In this document: positions 49,079-59,092 of the stretch, one piece after another
Position numbering within the stretch: position 1 is the stretch's first letter
Layout of the letters: every line of letters begins with the position of its first letter
From: Natronomonas sp.
Lineage (GTDB): Archaea > Halobacteriota > Halobacteria > Halobacteriales > Haloarculaceae
Reading direction: 5' to 3'
Assembly (NCBI RefSeq): GCF_028274965.1
Contig: NZ_JAQCNO010000048.1
Location: forward strand, 1-64,000
Length of the DNA stretch: 64,000 nucleotides
Position numbers and translations under genes: made by a program
Notes under the pieces: model-generated
What the model was told of the DNA's origin: nothing
Databases searched by the model: none
The model's input: only the letters and a program-made list of their open reading frames with translations

Positions 49079-49296
49079 GGCCGGCGGCGTCGGGCGGGGC
49101 ATCGGGGTTCGGAACTCGAAACTCAGAGGTCGACACCCGGGGGTCGGACGCCGCCCTCCAGCGGGGTACGCGACGAGCGATCGCGGCGGCGCGTCGGGGG
49201 CGTCGGTGTCGGGCTCCCGGGGCCCTGTGTCGGCTCTCCGGGGCGGATACCGCCGAACGTCGGTAGATTTAACACCGGACTGGATCAGCCAACCGT

Positions 49297-49869
49297 ATGG
49301 ACGTTCGGGGGGAGTTCCTGTCGATATACCGCCAGGCGCTCCCGGTGCTTCTCGTTGCGCTGTTGGGCGGTCTCTTCGCCGGATTGGTGCTCGAGGAGAT
49401 CCTCGAACGCGCCTCGCGGTTCCCCGGGCTGTTGGTGATCGTCCCCGTGTTCCTCGCGACCAGGGGGAACGTCTACGGCGCCCTCGGCGGGCGGATCGCG
49501 AGCGGGCTCCACCAGGGCCTCCTCCGGCCGAGATTCGAGTACGACGAGCGGCTCGTCAACGCGGTCCTGGCGTCGTTTATCAACGGGATCGGCATCTCGG
49601 TGACCATCGCCGTCATCGTCTGGGTCGGGCTGACGCTTCTGCCCGGGTGGGACGTGGCCCCGCTCGGGCACCTGGTCGGCATCATGCTCATCGCCGGCGT
49701 GTTGACGTCGTTCGTGCTGATCTTCGGGCTGTTGGCCCTGATCTTCACCGGCTACAGGCTCGGGTACGACCCGGACAACCTCGTCGGGCCGATCGTTACG
49801 ACGCTCGGCGACGTCTTCGGGATGGTGTTTCTGCTCATCGCCGTCGCCGTCGTCGGGGTGGTCGTCTGA
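49297..49869 (+). CDS. MgtE-like divalent cation transporter TM-domain protein, half 1
   Basis: Multi-TM, LGGLFAGLVLEEILERASRFPGLLVIVPVFLATRGNVYGALGGRIASGLHQG. Confidence 0.82.
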   Translation: MDVRGEFLSIYRQALPVLLVALLGGLFAGLVLEEILERASRFPGLLVIVPVFLATRGNVYGALGGRIASGLHQGLLRPRFEYDERLVNAVLASFINGIGISVTIAVIVWVGLTLLPGWDVAPLGHLVGIMLIAGVLTSFVLIFGLLALIFTGYRLGYDPDNLVGPIVTTLGDVFGMVFLLIAVAVVGVVV

Positions 49870-50465
49870 TGGTCGTCCCGTCGGACCCCCTCGGGAGCTG
49901 GCGGACGAGACGCATCGTTGCGAACATGTTCCCGCTGTTGGTGGCGCTGTCGGTGATCGTCCTCTTTGCCGGGTTGGTCCTCGAGGGGGCCGAACGGAAC
50001 CTAGAGGAGTTCGCCCTGCTCGCGGTGATGGTGCCGACGATGGTCGACATGGGGGGCAACCTCGGCGCCATCCTCTCCTCACGGCTCTCGACGCGGCTCC
50101 ACCTGGGGACGACCGAGTTCGACCCCCGGGACCGCGTCCTGTGGGCCAACGTCGCCGCGGTCTTCGCGCTCGCTACGACCGTGTTCACCGCCCTCGCGGT
50201 CGGGACCTGGCTCATCGGCGGCGTCATCGGCGCGGAGTTGGGCCTCGTCGATCTGCTCGTCATCTCGCTGACGAGCGGGGCGCTTCTGTCGGTCATCGCG
50301 ACCGTCTGCAGCGTCGGGGCGACGTACGGCTCCTACCGGCTCGGGATCGACCCCGACGACACGACGATCCCGATTGTCACGAACGTCGTCGACGTCTTCG
50401 GGATGATCATCTTCCTCACGGTGGCGGGGATCAGACTCGGGTTTCCGGCCCCGCTGCCGGTCTGA
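49869..50465 (+). CDS. MgtE-like divalent cation transporter TM-domain protein, half 2
   Basis: TGATG overlap with half 1; LLAVMVPTMVDMGGNLGAILSSRLSTRLHLG. Confidence 0.82.
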   Translation: MVVPSDPLGSWRTRRIVANMFPLLVALSVIVLFAGLVLEGAERNLEEFALLAVMVPTMVDMGGNLGAILSSRLSTRLHLGTTEFDPRDRVLWANVAAVFALATTVFTALAVGTWLIGGVIGAELGLVDLLVISLTSGALLSVIATVCSVGATYGSYRLGIDPDDTTIPIVTNVVDVFGMIIFLTVAGIRLGFPAPLPV

Positions 50466-50533
50466 GCGGTTCGGTTCGTGGCGGGGCGGAAGCCAGAGGC
50501 AGAAGGAGAGCAGAGAAAAACGGAGCGCGGCGA

Positions 50534-51739
50534 TCAGGCCCGCGCGAGCCCCTCGAACTGTTCGGCCGCCGTCCGGGTGCTCTTGGCGATGACGACGTCC
50601 TCGCCCCGCAGTTCGACGTCGGCGTCGGCGACGAGGATCCACCCCTCGTCGGGGCGCCGGATGGCGATGACGGAGACGGTCACGTCGGCGTCGGGGACCC
50701 CGGCCGAGACCGTCGTCCCGTCGAGGGCGCTGTCGGCCGCGATCTCGGTCCGGGTGATGATCTCGTCGCTCTCCTGGACGGCCAGCCGCACGACCGGATG
50801 GGCCTCGATGTCCCGCAGCACGCCCTCGCTGATGTCGATCGCGGCGTCGCTTATCGACTCGGTGCTCGTCCCGAGGTGGATCAGCCCGCGCAGCGACACC
50901 GGGTCCTCGGCGTCGGCGGCCGCCCGGAGCACCCACGCCTCGAACCGCGACTGCAGCGCGTCGACCTCGACCTCGAGGTTCTGGACCTCCTCGGCGAGCT
51001 GTTCGCTGTCGAACAGCGCGCTGCTGTACGCGAGATCGACCGCGAGCTCCGAGAGGTTCTTCATGTGGAGGATGGTGTCGACCGCCCGCCCGAGGTCGTC
51101 GACGGTCTCGGTCGCGGCGGCCGGGGGCTCGTAGGCCGACCCCGTCAGGGTCCGGTAGACGCCGGACATCTCGGATTCGGGGCCGCGGAGCAACGCGACG
51201 TCGTCGGGCTCGATCCGGGTGTGCGGCCCGGGGTTCAACAGCCACTCCGAGCCCCGGCGGAGCGCGATCACGCGGACGCCGGTTTCGGACTCGAGGTCGA
51301 TGCGCTTCAGCGTCCGGTCGGCGTACGCCGAGTCGGCGGCGACGACGCCGCGGACGAGCGTCTCGACGGCGTCGGGGAGCGCCGCGCGCATGGCCTCCGG
51401 CAGGCCGATGTCCTCCAGGATGATCTTCGAGATGTCGCCGGCCGCGTCGCTGATCTGGTCGGCGGCGCCGACGATGCCGAGCACCGGCGCGAGCCGTTCG
51501 GCGTCGTCCGGGCTCCGGGCGGCCATCAGGAGGCTCATTCGGGCCCGCATCTCGAGGACGTCCATCCGCTCTTCCAGCCGGAGGACCTCCTCGGCGAGCG
51601 CCCGGTTGCGGTGTAACACCGCCGAATAGGACAGGTCGATGAGCAGTTCGGCGGTGTCTTTCATCTCGACCAGCACGTCCTTGACGCTCACTGGCTCGTA
51701 GTTCACCGGCGACGAGGCCTCGGCCTCAAGGGGGTCCAT
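50534..51739 (-). CDS. Tandem PhoU-like / TrkA_C (RCK-C) regulatory protein
   Basis: Two repeats of helical (KDTAELLIDLSYSAVLHRNRALAEEVLRLEERMDVLE / KNLSELAVDLAYSSALFDSEQLAEEVQNLEVEVDALQ) plus RCK-C-like segment (VIALRRGSEWLLNPGPHTRIEPDDVALLRG). Confidence 0.8.
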   Translation of the reverse strand: MDPLEAEASSPVNYEPVSVKDVLVEMKDTAELLIDLSYSAVLHRNRALAEEVLRLEERMDVLEMRARMSLLMAARSPDDAERLAPVLGIVGAADQISDAAGDISKIILEDIGLPEAMRAALPDAVETLVRGVVAADSAYADRTLKRIDLESETGVRVIALRRGSEWLLNPGPHTRIEPDDVALLRGPESEMSGVYRTLTGSAYEPPAAATETVDDLGRAVDTILHMKNLSELAVDLAYSSALFDSEQLAEEVQNLEVEVDALQSRFEAWVLRAAADAEDPVSLRGLIHLGTSTESISDAAIDISEGVLRDIEAHPVVRLAVQESDEIITRTEIAADSALDGTTVSAGVPDADVTVSVIAIRRPDEGWILVADADVELRGEDVVIAKSTRTAAEQFEGLARA

Positions 51740-51811
51740 ACCCGGTACAACCGGTGGCCATTAAAAAAGCGTTTCCCGCCGGGGGCGGCGCGGCTTCGGC
51801 GCGTCGGCGCG

Positions 51812-52723
51812 TCAGTACGTCACGCCGGTCTCGGACTCCGAGAGCGACCAGAGCCGCTCGGCGAGGGCCTCGTCGTAGGAGCGCTCGCTGGATCGCTGCG
51901 GTTCGGGGTACCCGCGCATGTTCAGAAAGCCGTCCGGGCCGATGTACTCGCCGCCGGAGACGTCCGGGGCCGTCGCGGCGTACAGAAGCGGCAACGCCCC
52001 CCGCTTTGGCGACTGCGCGAAAAGGCGGTTCGCCGCGCGCATCCCGAGCGCGCGGAGCCGAGACCCCATGCGCTCGGGGCCGCGCCGCTGGAGGTTCGTC
52101 GCGGCCCACCCGGGGTGACACGCGAGACTCGAGAGGCGGTCGCCGTGGCGGCGGTCGAGTTCGTACGCAAAGAGGACGTTCGCGAGTTTGCTCTGTGCGT
52201 AGGCGTCCCAGCGGTCGTAGCTCGTCTCGCCGTGGGGGTCCTCGAAGTCGATCGAACCGCGGGCGTGCATACCGCTGCTGTGCGTGACGACGCGGGGCTC
52301 CGGGGCGGCCTCGAGCAGGCCGAGGAGCCGCCCGGTGAGCGCGAAGTGACCGAGGTGGTTGATGCCGAACTGCGATTCGAAGCCGTCGTCGGTCTCGGCG
52401 CGCGGGAGCGCCATGACCCCGGCGTTGTTACAGAGGACGTCGAGTCGTGCGAGGTCGTCTGTGAGCGCCTCGGCGAACGCCTCGATAGACGACAGCGAGG
52501 CGAGATCGAGTTCGAAGACGCTGAGCGAGGCGCCCTCGATATCGCCGCTGATCGACGCCTCCGCCCGGCGGGCGCGGTCGACGCTTCGGCACGCCATCAC
52601 GACGTGGGCACCGGCGCGGGCGAGTTCCCGCGTCGCCTCGTAGCCGAGGCCGCTGTTGGCGCCGGTGACGACCGCCGTCCGCCCCGAACAGTCCGGCATC
52701 TCGTCGGTCGTCCACTGCTGCAT
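51812..52723 (-). CDS. SDR family oxidoreductase (retinol-dehydrogenase-like)
   Basis: TAVVTGANSGLGYEATRELARAGAHVVMACRS; NNAGVMALP. Confidence 0.92.
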   Translation of the reverse strand: MQQWTTDEMPDCSGRTAVVTGANSGLGYEATRELARAGAHVVMACRSVDRARRAEASISGDIEGASLSVFELDLASLSSIEAFAEALTDDLARLDVLCNNAGVMALPRAETDDGFESQFGINHLGHFALTGRLLGLLEAAPEPRVVTHSSGMHARGSIDFEDPHGETSYDRWDAYAQSKLANVLFAYELDRRHGDRLSSLACHPGWAATNLQRRGPERMGSRLRALGMRAANRLFAQSPKRGALPLLYAATAPDVSGGEYIGPDGFLNMRGYPEPQRSSERSYDEALAERLWSLSESETGVTY

Positions 52724-52777
52724 ACGCCCCGTAGGCGTCGGGTCCCTATATGTCCGCGGACGGGCGGCGCCCGGCGG

Positions 52778-53131
52778 TCACGTCCCGAGTTTCGACCTGG
52801 AGATCCCGACGCTGGCCGGGGTGATGACGATCTGGTCGTCCTCCTTCTGTACGATGTCGCCGCCGACCTCCCGGGAGACCTGTTTCAGTTCGTCGACGAT
52901 GTGTTCCATTGTCCGGTCGCTCGTGCTGTGTCGGACGATGTCGGCGACGACGATGTCGCCGTCGTACACCGCGTCCTTGATGCCGATGACATCGTTCTTG
53001 TCGCCGATCTCCGCGAAGCGGACCTGGACGGCCGCGGCCGCCCCGTCCGTATCGAAGTCCTCGGCGTCGAGTTCGACGTAGTCCTCGGTGCTGTTGGCGC
53101 TACTGCCGAGGAGTTTGCTCATGAGTCCCAT
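52778..53131 (-). CDS. sepF: Cell division protein SepF
   Basis: MGLMSKLLGSSANSTEDYVELDAEDFDTDGAAAAVQVRFAEIGDKNDVIGIKDAVYDGDIVVADIVRH; N-terminal amphipathic-like helix. Confidence 0.92.
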   Translation of the reverse strand: MGLMSKLLGSSANSTEDYVELDAEDFDTDGAAAAVQVRFAEIGDKNDVIGIKDAVYDGDIVVADIVRHSTSDRTMEHIVDELKQVSREVGGDIVQKEDDQIVITPASVGISRSKLGT

Positions 53132-53203
53132 GTGTCGGTGGGCGGCGGGGCGAGACATAGGTCTTACGTCCGTCGGAGCGCCGCCACGCGTCAGACGCCG
53201 GGC

Positions 53204-53683
53204 TCAGACGCGGAACGCATAGAGATCGTCGCCGACGTGATGGAGGGACTCGACGACCATCCCCGAGTCGCCGACCATGTCCGACCCGTCGGTTTCGGCG
53301 CGGCCGATCGCCAGCGCCTTGGCGTGGGTCTCCTCGACGACGACGACGAGGTCGCCGGGGCCGATGTCCTCGGTCGCGTCGGTGATCCCCGGCCGCATCA
53401 CGTTCGCGCCGTCCGAGACAAACGAGATCGCCCCGGCGTCGACCGTCACGACGTGGTTCTCCGGCGGGTGCGCGTTCGCGCCGCGGACGGTCACGAAGAG
53501 CTCCCCGTCGAAGGAGGCGACGAGCGGTTCGCCGTCGACGAGGACGACCTCGCGGTCGGTGTCGACGAACTCGACGCGTTCGTACGCCTCGCCGGCGAGG
53601 TCGATCCCGAGGTGCTCGGCCAGAGACGTCTCCAGGGCCCCGATCTCGTCGGACCGGAGGTGGTGGCGGGACTTCACCTGCAT
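53204..53683 (-). CDS. PUA domain RNA-binding protein
   Basis: VDAGAISFVSDGANVMRPGITDATEDIGPGDLVVVVEETHAKALAIGRAE. Confidence 0.9.
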   Translation of the reverse strand: MQVKSRHHLRSDEIGALETSLAEHLGIDLAGEAYERVEFVDTDREVVLVDGEPLVASFDGELFVTVRGANAHPPENHVVTVDAGAISFVSDGANVMRPGITDATEDIGPGDLVVVVEETHAKALAIGRAETDGSDMVGDSGMVVESLHHVGDDLYAFRV

Positions 53684-53779
53684 ACCGGCGTTTCGGCGCC
53701 TCGAGGGTTAAAAACCGCCGGTCGGGGGGCGCGGCCGCCGAGCGCAGTTCTTTTGCGGCGAACGGGCGTACGACCGCAC

Positions 53780-54595
53780 ATGAGCGATTTCGACCGCGAG
53801 GCCGAACGGGAGAAGCTCCGCGAGAAGTACGAGCGCGACAAACAAAAACGGGAGGCGTCCGAGCGGATGAGCGAACTCCTCCTCCAGGGGGCGACGATGA
53901 CGAACCGCCACTGCCCGGAGTGTCGGTCGCCGGTGTTCCGGTACGAGGGCCGGCAGTTCTGCCCGACCTGCGAACGGGAGGTCACGACCGAGGACGCGGA
54001 GGCCGCCGAGGAGGACCGGGAGGCGGACGCGGGGGACGCGACGGGGGCGGAGCCGACAGAACGGACAGAACCGACAGAACCGACGGCGGCGGAACCCGAG
54101 ACGGAACCCGAGACGAGGGGAGAGACGGAGACGGAGACGGGGACGGAGACGGGGACGGAACCCCGAGCGCGCAGCGATCCGACCGGATCGGACGTGGAGA
54201 GCAACGACAACGCGTCGGCCGTCGAGGGCGGAGCGTCGAAGCGAACGGCCGACGACGCGCCGGCCGGGTCGGGCCGAAACGAACGGGCCGAAGAGCCGCG
54301 GCGGGCGTCGACCGGCGAGCGGCAACCGACGCCGGCGGGCGAGCGACGGCCGGCGCGCGTTCAGCCGCCGGCCCGCCGTGAAAGCAGAGACGAACGGGAG
54401 CGCGGGACCGACGGGCGGACGGCGGAGCGATCCGAGGCGGAAGCGGAGTTCCGCGACGCGGAGGCGTCGCTGCGGCGGGAGATCGGCGGGCTGACGAGAC
54501 GCGCCGAGGAGACCCGCGACGTTGGGCGCAAGCGGGACCTGCTCGCGGCGGCGCGGGAGGCCGCCGAAACGCTGCGGGCGATCCGTCGGCTGTGA
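53780..54595 (+). CDS. Sjogren's syndrome/scleroderma autoantigen 1-type zinc ribbon protein with low-complexity linker
   Basis: MSELLLQGATMTNRHCPECRSPVFRYEGRQFCPTCERE; acidic/Thr repeat ETETETGTETGTEP. Confidence 0.85.
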   Translation: MSDFDREAEREKLREKYERDKQKREASERMSELLLQGATMTNRHCPECRSPVFRYEGRQFCPTCEREVTTEDAEAAEEDREADAGDATGAEPTERTEPTEPTAAEPETEPETRGETETETGTETGTEPRARSDPTGSDVESNDNASAVEGGASKRTADDAPAGSGRNERAEEPRRASTGERQPTPAGERRPARVQPPARRESRDERERGTDGRTAERSEAEAEFRDAEASLRREIGGLTRRAEETRDVGRKRDLLAAAREAAETLRAIRRL

Positions 54596-54604
54596 CCGCC
54601 GGCG

Positions 54605-57067
54605 TCACCCGCGGTCGGCGTACTCGCTCGCGGTGACGGTTCGGATCCGGTCGGCGGTGACCTCGCCGACGCCGTCGACGGCCAGCAAGTCGTCCTCGTC
54701 GGCGCTCATCACGCGCTCGACGCTGCCGAAGTGCTCAAGCAGCGCGCGGGCCGTGACCGGGCCGACCTCGGCGACGGAGCCGACGACGTACTCCTGTTGC
54801 TCGGCGAGCGTCTTGCCGCCCTTCTCGCCGTGGACGGAGACGGCGCGGTCGTCGGCGTTTTGCTCGCGCGTCGCGATGACCTCGAGTAGGTCGGCCGTTC
54901 CGTCGGCGTCCTCGGTCCGCAGCACGCTCGCGCCGAAATCGACGGCGAGGGAGGCCAACGCCCCGCGGATCGCGTTCGGGTGGACGTTCCGGGAGCCGTA
55001 CAGTCCGTCGCCCTCCACGACGACGACCGGGCGGGCGTAGTGGCGGGCCGCCGCGCCGACCTGCTCGAAGAGTGACCTGTCGCCGCCGACGAGCGTCTCG
55101 AGGAAGTCGTCGACGGCCTTGCGCTCGACGACGACGCGGTCCGAGAGGACGTAGTCGCCGACGTCGAGCGTTTCGAGGCGGGTTTCGATCCCCTCGCGGG
55201 TCGAGAGGTCCCGGGCGATGTGGGAGTCGAGTTCGCGCTGGTCGGCGACGATCTCGACCGTCTCGCCGTCCGGTTCGGCCTCGGCGACCGTCGCGTCGGC
55301 AGAGCGATCAGGGGCGGTGTCGGCACCGGCGTCGACATCGCCGGCGAAGTCGGCGAGTCCGGCCTGTCCCGACCCGGAGGTGTCGGCCTCCCCCGTAGGT
55401 CCCGTTCCGGAGTCGCTTCCGGTGGCGGTGTCGTCAGCAGCGTCGGCGTCAGCGGTGCCGTCGGCGTCATCGGCACCGTCGAACGCCTCGAGGTCCGTCT
55501 GTTCGGCGATCTCCGCCTCGATCTCCCCTTCGAGGCTCTTCAGTTTCCGGAGTTCCTCCTCCATCCGTTGTTCCTCGTTTCGGGACATCCAGAAGAACGC
55601 CTCGTCGCGGGTGTCCTCGGCGAGCAACACCACGACGCGGCCGTCGCTGGCCCGCCCGGTCCGACCCTTCCGCTGGATCGAGCGGATCCCCTTCGGCACC
55701 GGTTCGTAGAACAACACGAGGTCGACGTCGGGCACGTCGAGGCCCTCCTCGGCGACGGACGTCGAAACGAGCACCTCGAACTCGCCCGCCCGGAACGCGT
55801 CGAGCGTCTCCTTCTGTTCGGTCTGGGTCATCCCGTCGGAGCCCTCCTTGTCGCCCTGGCCGACGAACCGCCGCGTCTGGAAGTGCTCGCCGAGGAACTC
55901 CGTCAGCGTCTCGGCGGTGTCGCGGGACTCGGTGAAGACGATGACCCGTTCGCCGTTCTCGATGCCGAGCGTCTGTGCGAGTAAGATTCTGGTCCGACGG
56001 AACTTCGGGTGGAGGTCCTCGAAGTGCTCCGCGCGGCGCATCGCCTCCGTGACGCGGCGGTCGCTGACGAACCGCTGGCTCGCCTTCGAGGCGCCCGAGG
56101 ACCGCGCGTCCTCCCGCTGGCGCTCGAAGTACCGGCGCAGGGACTCGACGCTTTGGGTCTCGACCAACTCGACGGCGCGCCGGAGTTTCATGATCTCGGC
56201 GTGAGCGCTCATCCCTTTGTAGCCGTCGCCGTCGTCGTTGTTGATGAGCTCCTGAAGCTTCGCCCGCATCGCGTTCAACTGCGATTGGGACATGTTCGGG
56301 TCCGTCGAGTTCGTCACGCCGAGTTCCCTGAGGGTCCCGAGGCGCTCGGCGATCACGTCGTTGAGCGCGTCGCGGATCTCGATGACCGCCTCGGGGAGTT
56401 CGACGCGTTCCCACTCGACGTCGGTCCGGTAGGTGTGTTCGGCGACGTCGGCGTCGTCCTCGGTCATCACCGCGACCTCCCGGAGGCCGAGGTTGTCACA
56501 GACCGTGAGGATCTCCGATTTGTCCCCGCCCGGCGAGGCGCTCATCGCGGTGACGAGCGGTTCGTCGGCGTCGGCGTGGTACCGGTCGGCGATGTAGTTG
56601 TACGCGTAGTTGCCGGTGGCGCGGTGGCACTCGTCGAAGGTGACGTGCGTGACGTCCGAAAGCGAAACGCGGTTGCCGACGAGGTCGTTCTCGATGACCT
56701 GCGGCGTCGCACAGACGACCCGGGAGGACTCCCACAGTTCGGCGCGGTCCTCGGGGCGGACGTCGCCGGTGAACACGACGACCTCGTCGTCGGGGACCGT
56801 CAGGGCGTCCCGGTAGAAGGCGGCGTGTTGTTGGACGAGCGGCTTCGTCGGCGCCAAAAGCAGCGAGGTCCCGCCGCGCTCGGACAGCCGGTGGGCCGTC
56901 ACGAGCAGGCTCACGGCCGTTTTTCCGAGCCCGGTCGGGAGACAGACGAGCGTGTGGTCCGATCGGGCCGTCTCGGCCAACCGGAGCTGATAGCGGCGCT
57001 TCTCGAGGAGGCCCTCGGCCAAGAGCGGGCCCTCGATGTACTCGGCGTCGCCGGAGGCTGTCGCCAT
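54605..57067 (-). CDS. hef: Hef helicase-nuclease (DEAD/XPF)
   Basis: LPTGLGKTAVSLLVTAHRL, DECHRATG; C-terminal VERKAVDDFLETLVGGDRSLFEQ ERKx3D nuclease plus HhH; no intein. Confidence 0.95.
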   Translation of the reverse strand: MATASGDAEYIEGPLLAEGLLEKRRYQLRLAETARSDHTLVCLPTGLGKTAVSLLVTAHRLSERGGTSLLLAPTKPLVQQHAAFYRDALTVPDDEVVVFTGDVRPEDRAELWESSRVVCATPQVIENDLVGNRVSLSDVTHVTFDECHRATGNYAYNYIADRYHADADEPLVTAMSASPGGDKSEILTVCDNLGLREVAVMTEDDADVAEHTYRTDVEWERVELPEAVIEIRDALNDVIAERLGTLRELGVTNSTDPNMSQSQLNAMRAKLQELINNDDGDGYKGMSAHAEIMKLRRAVELVETQSVESLRRYFERQREDARSSGASKASQRFVSDRRVTEAMRRAEHFEDLHPKFRRTRILLAQTLGIENGERVIVFTESRDTAETLTEFLGEHFQTRRFVGQGDKEGSDGMTQTEQKETLDAFRAGEFEVLVSTSVAEEGLDVPDVDLVLFYEPVPKGIRSIQRKGRTGRASDGRVVVLLAEDTRDEAFFWMSRNEEQRMEEELRKLKSLEGEIEAEIAEQTDLEAFDGADDADGTADADAADDTATGSDSGTGPTGEADTSGSGQAGLADFAGDVDAGADTAPDRSADATVAEAEPDGETVEIVADQRELDSHIARDLSTREGIETRLETLDVGDYVLSDRVVVERKAVDDFLETLVGGDRSLFEQVGAAARHYARPVVVVEGDGLYGSRNVHPNAIRGALASLAVDFGASVLRTEDADGTADLLEVIATREQNADDRAVSVHGEKGGKTLAEQQEYVVGSVAEVGPVTARALLEHFGSVERVMSADEDDLLAVDGVGEVTADRIRTVTASEYADRG

Positions 57068-57139
57068 CTACGAACGGGTTCGTCGTTTCGCTGTATAAGG
57101 GTTCGGCCGCCGAGGTGGAACTGAAGCGACCGGGCGGCG

Positions 57140-57300
57140 GTTTATATACCAGAACCGACGCAGCGTTCCCGTGACCTGAGCCATCGCCGGCGGTCCCCCG
57201 AGGACGTCGCGCGGCCACGGGGCCGTCGGAGCGAACGCGCCGCCTGCTCGCAAGCCGTTTCGACGCCGCGGTCTCACACGGCCGTCGTTGTGGCCACCGG
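57140..57300 (+). ncRNA. Candidate promoter plus structured non-coding transcript between hef and glyS
   Basis: TATA-like TTTATATA at 57141; downstream sequence lacks a good ORF but folds as GCCG-GCG-GTCC-cccga-GGAC-gt-CGC-g-CGGC and CGGCC-acgg-GGCCG. Confidence 0.3.
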
Positions 57301-57352
57301 ATTCAGGGGGCGAGTCCGGGCGGCCTCGATCGGCGCGTCGCCGTGGGCTCGC

Positions 57353-59092
57353 TTAGAGCTCCGAGAGCGCGTCCCCGGAGACGAGCCGCCGGATCACGGC
57401 GGAGAGGTCGTCGGCCGAGACGCGTTTTTGCTCCGTCGAATCGCGCTCCCGGATAGTCACCGTGTCGTCTTCGAGCGTCTCGTAGTCGACGGTCACGCAG
57501 TAGGGCGTTCCGACCTCGTCCTGTCGCCGGTAGCGCCGGCCGATGTTGCCGGTGTCGTCGTAGGCGACCTCGAAGCCGTCGGCCCGGAGCCGGGCGGCGA
57601 TCCCCTCGGCGCGTTCGTCGAGGCCGTCCTTCGTCATCAGCGGGACGACGGCGACGGTCGTCGGGGCCATCGCGGCGGGGAGTTCGAGGAACGATCGCTC
57701 CTCGTCGTCGACGGTGTCGGTCCCGTGGGCGTGGATCAACACGCTGTAGACGAGCCGTCCGACGCCGAAGGAGGGCTCGATCACGTGCGGCGTGATGTGT
57801 TCGCCGGCCTCCGTCTGTTCTTCGACGGCAAAGCCCGTCGTTTCGACGGGGACGGCGTGGGTTTCGCCGTCGAGTTCGACGGTGACGGAGTCGCCCTCGA
57901 AGGCCGAGCGGTCGCGGCCGGCGAGCGCCTCGAGCGCGTCGGCGACCTCGCCGGCCGCCTCGCCGAACTCGGGGCCGAGGTAGCTCATGTCCGGATCGAC
58001 GACGGCGCGTTCGACCGTCCGCGGCTCGTCGTACTGCCGGAAGACGGTGAACGGCTCCCCCGAGTGCTCGCCGTGTTTCGAGAGATCGTAGTCCGACCGG
58101 TAGGCGAAGCCGGTGACCTCGATCCAGTTGCCGCCGATCTCCGCCTCGGCGTCCCAGCAGTCGGCGGCGTAGTGGGCGCGTTCGCCGGCGAGGTGCTGGC
58201 GGTACCGGAACCGGTCCATGTCGATCCCGATCCGCTCGTAGAACTCGACCGACCGCCCGAGGTAGTACGCCACCCACTCGCTTTCGAGGGGTCCGGCTTC
58301 GAGCGCGGCGCCGACAGTGTGGCGTTCGACGCCGCCGTCGCCGTCGCCGGTCTGTGCGCTCGCGGAGTACAGCGGCACCTCGACGTCTTCGACCGCTTCG
58401 ATCGGCGGTCGGTCGCGTTCGGGGTCGATGAAGTGTTCGAGTTCGGCCTGCGTGAACTCGCGGACCCGGACGAGCGCGCGTCGCGGGGATATCTCGTTCC
58501 GGTAGGCCCGGCCGATCTGGGCGACGCCGAAGGGGAGCGTGTTCCGTGCGTACTCCTTCAGGCGGGGGAACTCGACGAAGATCCCCTGTGCGGTCTCGGG
58601 GCGGAGATACCCCGGAGCGCCGGACCCGGGGCCGATGTTCGTCCCGAACATGAGGTTGAACTCCTCGACCGGCTCCTCGGCGAGGGCGGCGCCGCAGGAC
58701 GGGCAGCCGATGCCGTGTTCGGCGACGAGTTCGGCGACCCGCTCCGTCCCGAGCGCCTCCGCGTCTTCGATGTCGGGGACGGCGTCCTCGACGAGGTGGT
58801 CGGCGCGGTGCGTCGCGCCGCACTCGGCGCACTCGAGTATCATGTCGTCGAACCCCTCGAGGTGTCCCGAGGCCTCGAAGACGGCCTCGGGCATGACGGT
58901 CGGCGCTTCGAGCTCCATGTTGCCGAGTTCGCGGACGAAGAGGTCCCGCCACGCGTCCTCGATGTTCCGCTTGAGCGCCGCGCCCTCCGGGCCGTAGGTG
59001 TAAAACCCCGCGGTGCCGCCGTAGGCCTCGTTCGAGGCGAAAAAGAACCCGCGGCGTTTGGCGAGTTCGGCGAGCGCGGCCGTCTCGCTCAT
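57353..59092 (-). CDS. glyS: Glycine--tRNA ligase
   Basis: FFFASNEAYGGTAGFYTYGPEGAALKRNIEDAW; GYLRPETAQGIFVEF; EPSFGVGRLVYSVL. Confidence 0.95.
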   Translation of the reverse strand: MSETAALAELAKRRGFFFASNEAYGGTAGFYTYGPEGAALKRNIEDAWRDLFVRELGNMELEAPTVMPEAVFEASGHLEGFDDMILECAECGATHRADHLVEDAVPDIEDAEALGTERVAELVAEHGIGCPSCGAALAEEPVEEFNLMFGTNIGPGSGAPGYLRPETAQGIFVEFPRLKEYARNTLPFGVAQIGRAYRNEISPRRALVRVREFTQAELEHFIDPERDRPPIEAVEDVEVPLYSASAQTGDGDGGVERHTVGAALEAGPLESEWVAYYLGRSVEFYERIGIDMDRFRYRQHLAGERAHYAADCWDAEAEIGGNWIEVTGFAYRSDYDLSKHGEHSGEPFTVFRQYDEPRTVERAVVDPDMSYLGPEFGEAAGEVADALEALAGRDRSAFEGDSVTVELDGETHAVPVETTGFAVEEQTEAGEHITPHVIEPSFGVGRLVYSVLIHAHGTDTVDDEERSFLELPAAMAPTTVAVVPLMTKDGLDERAEGIAARLRADGFEVAYDDTGNIGRRYRRQDEVGTPYCVTVDYETLEDDTVTIRERDSTEQKRVSADDLSAVIRRLVSGDALSEL

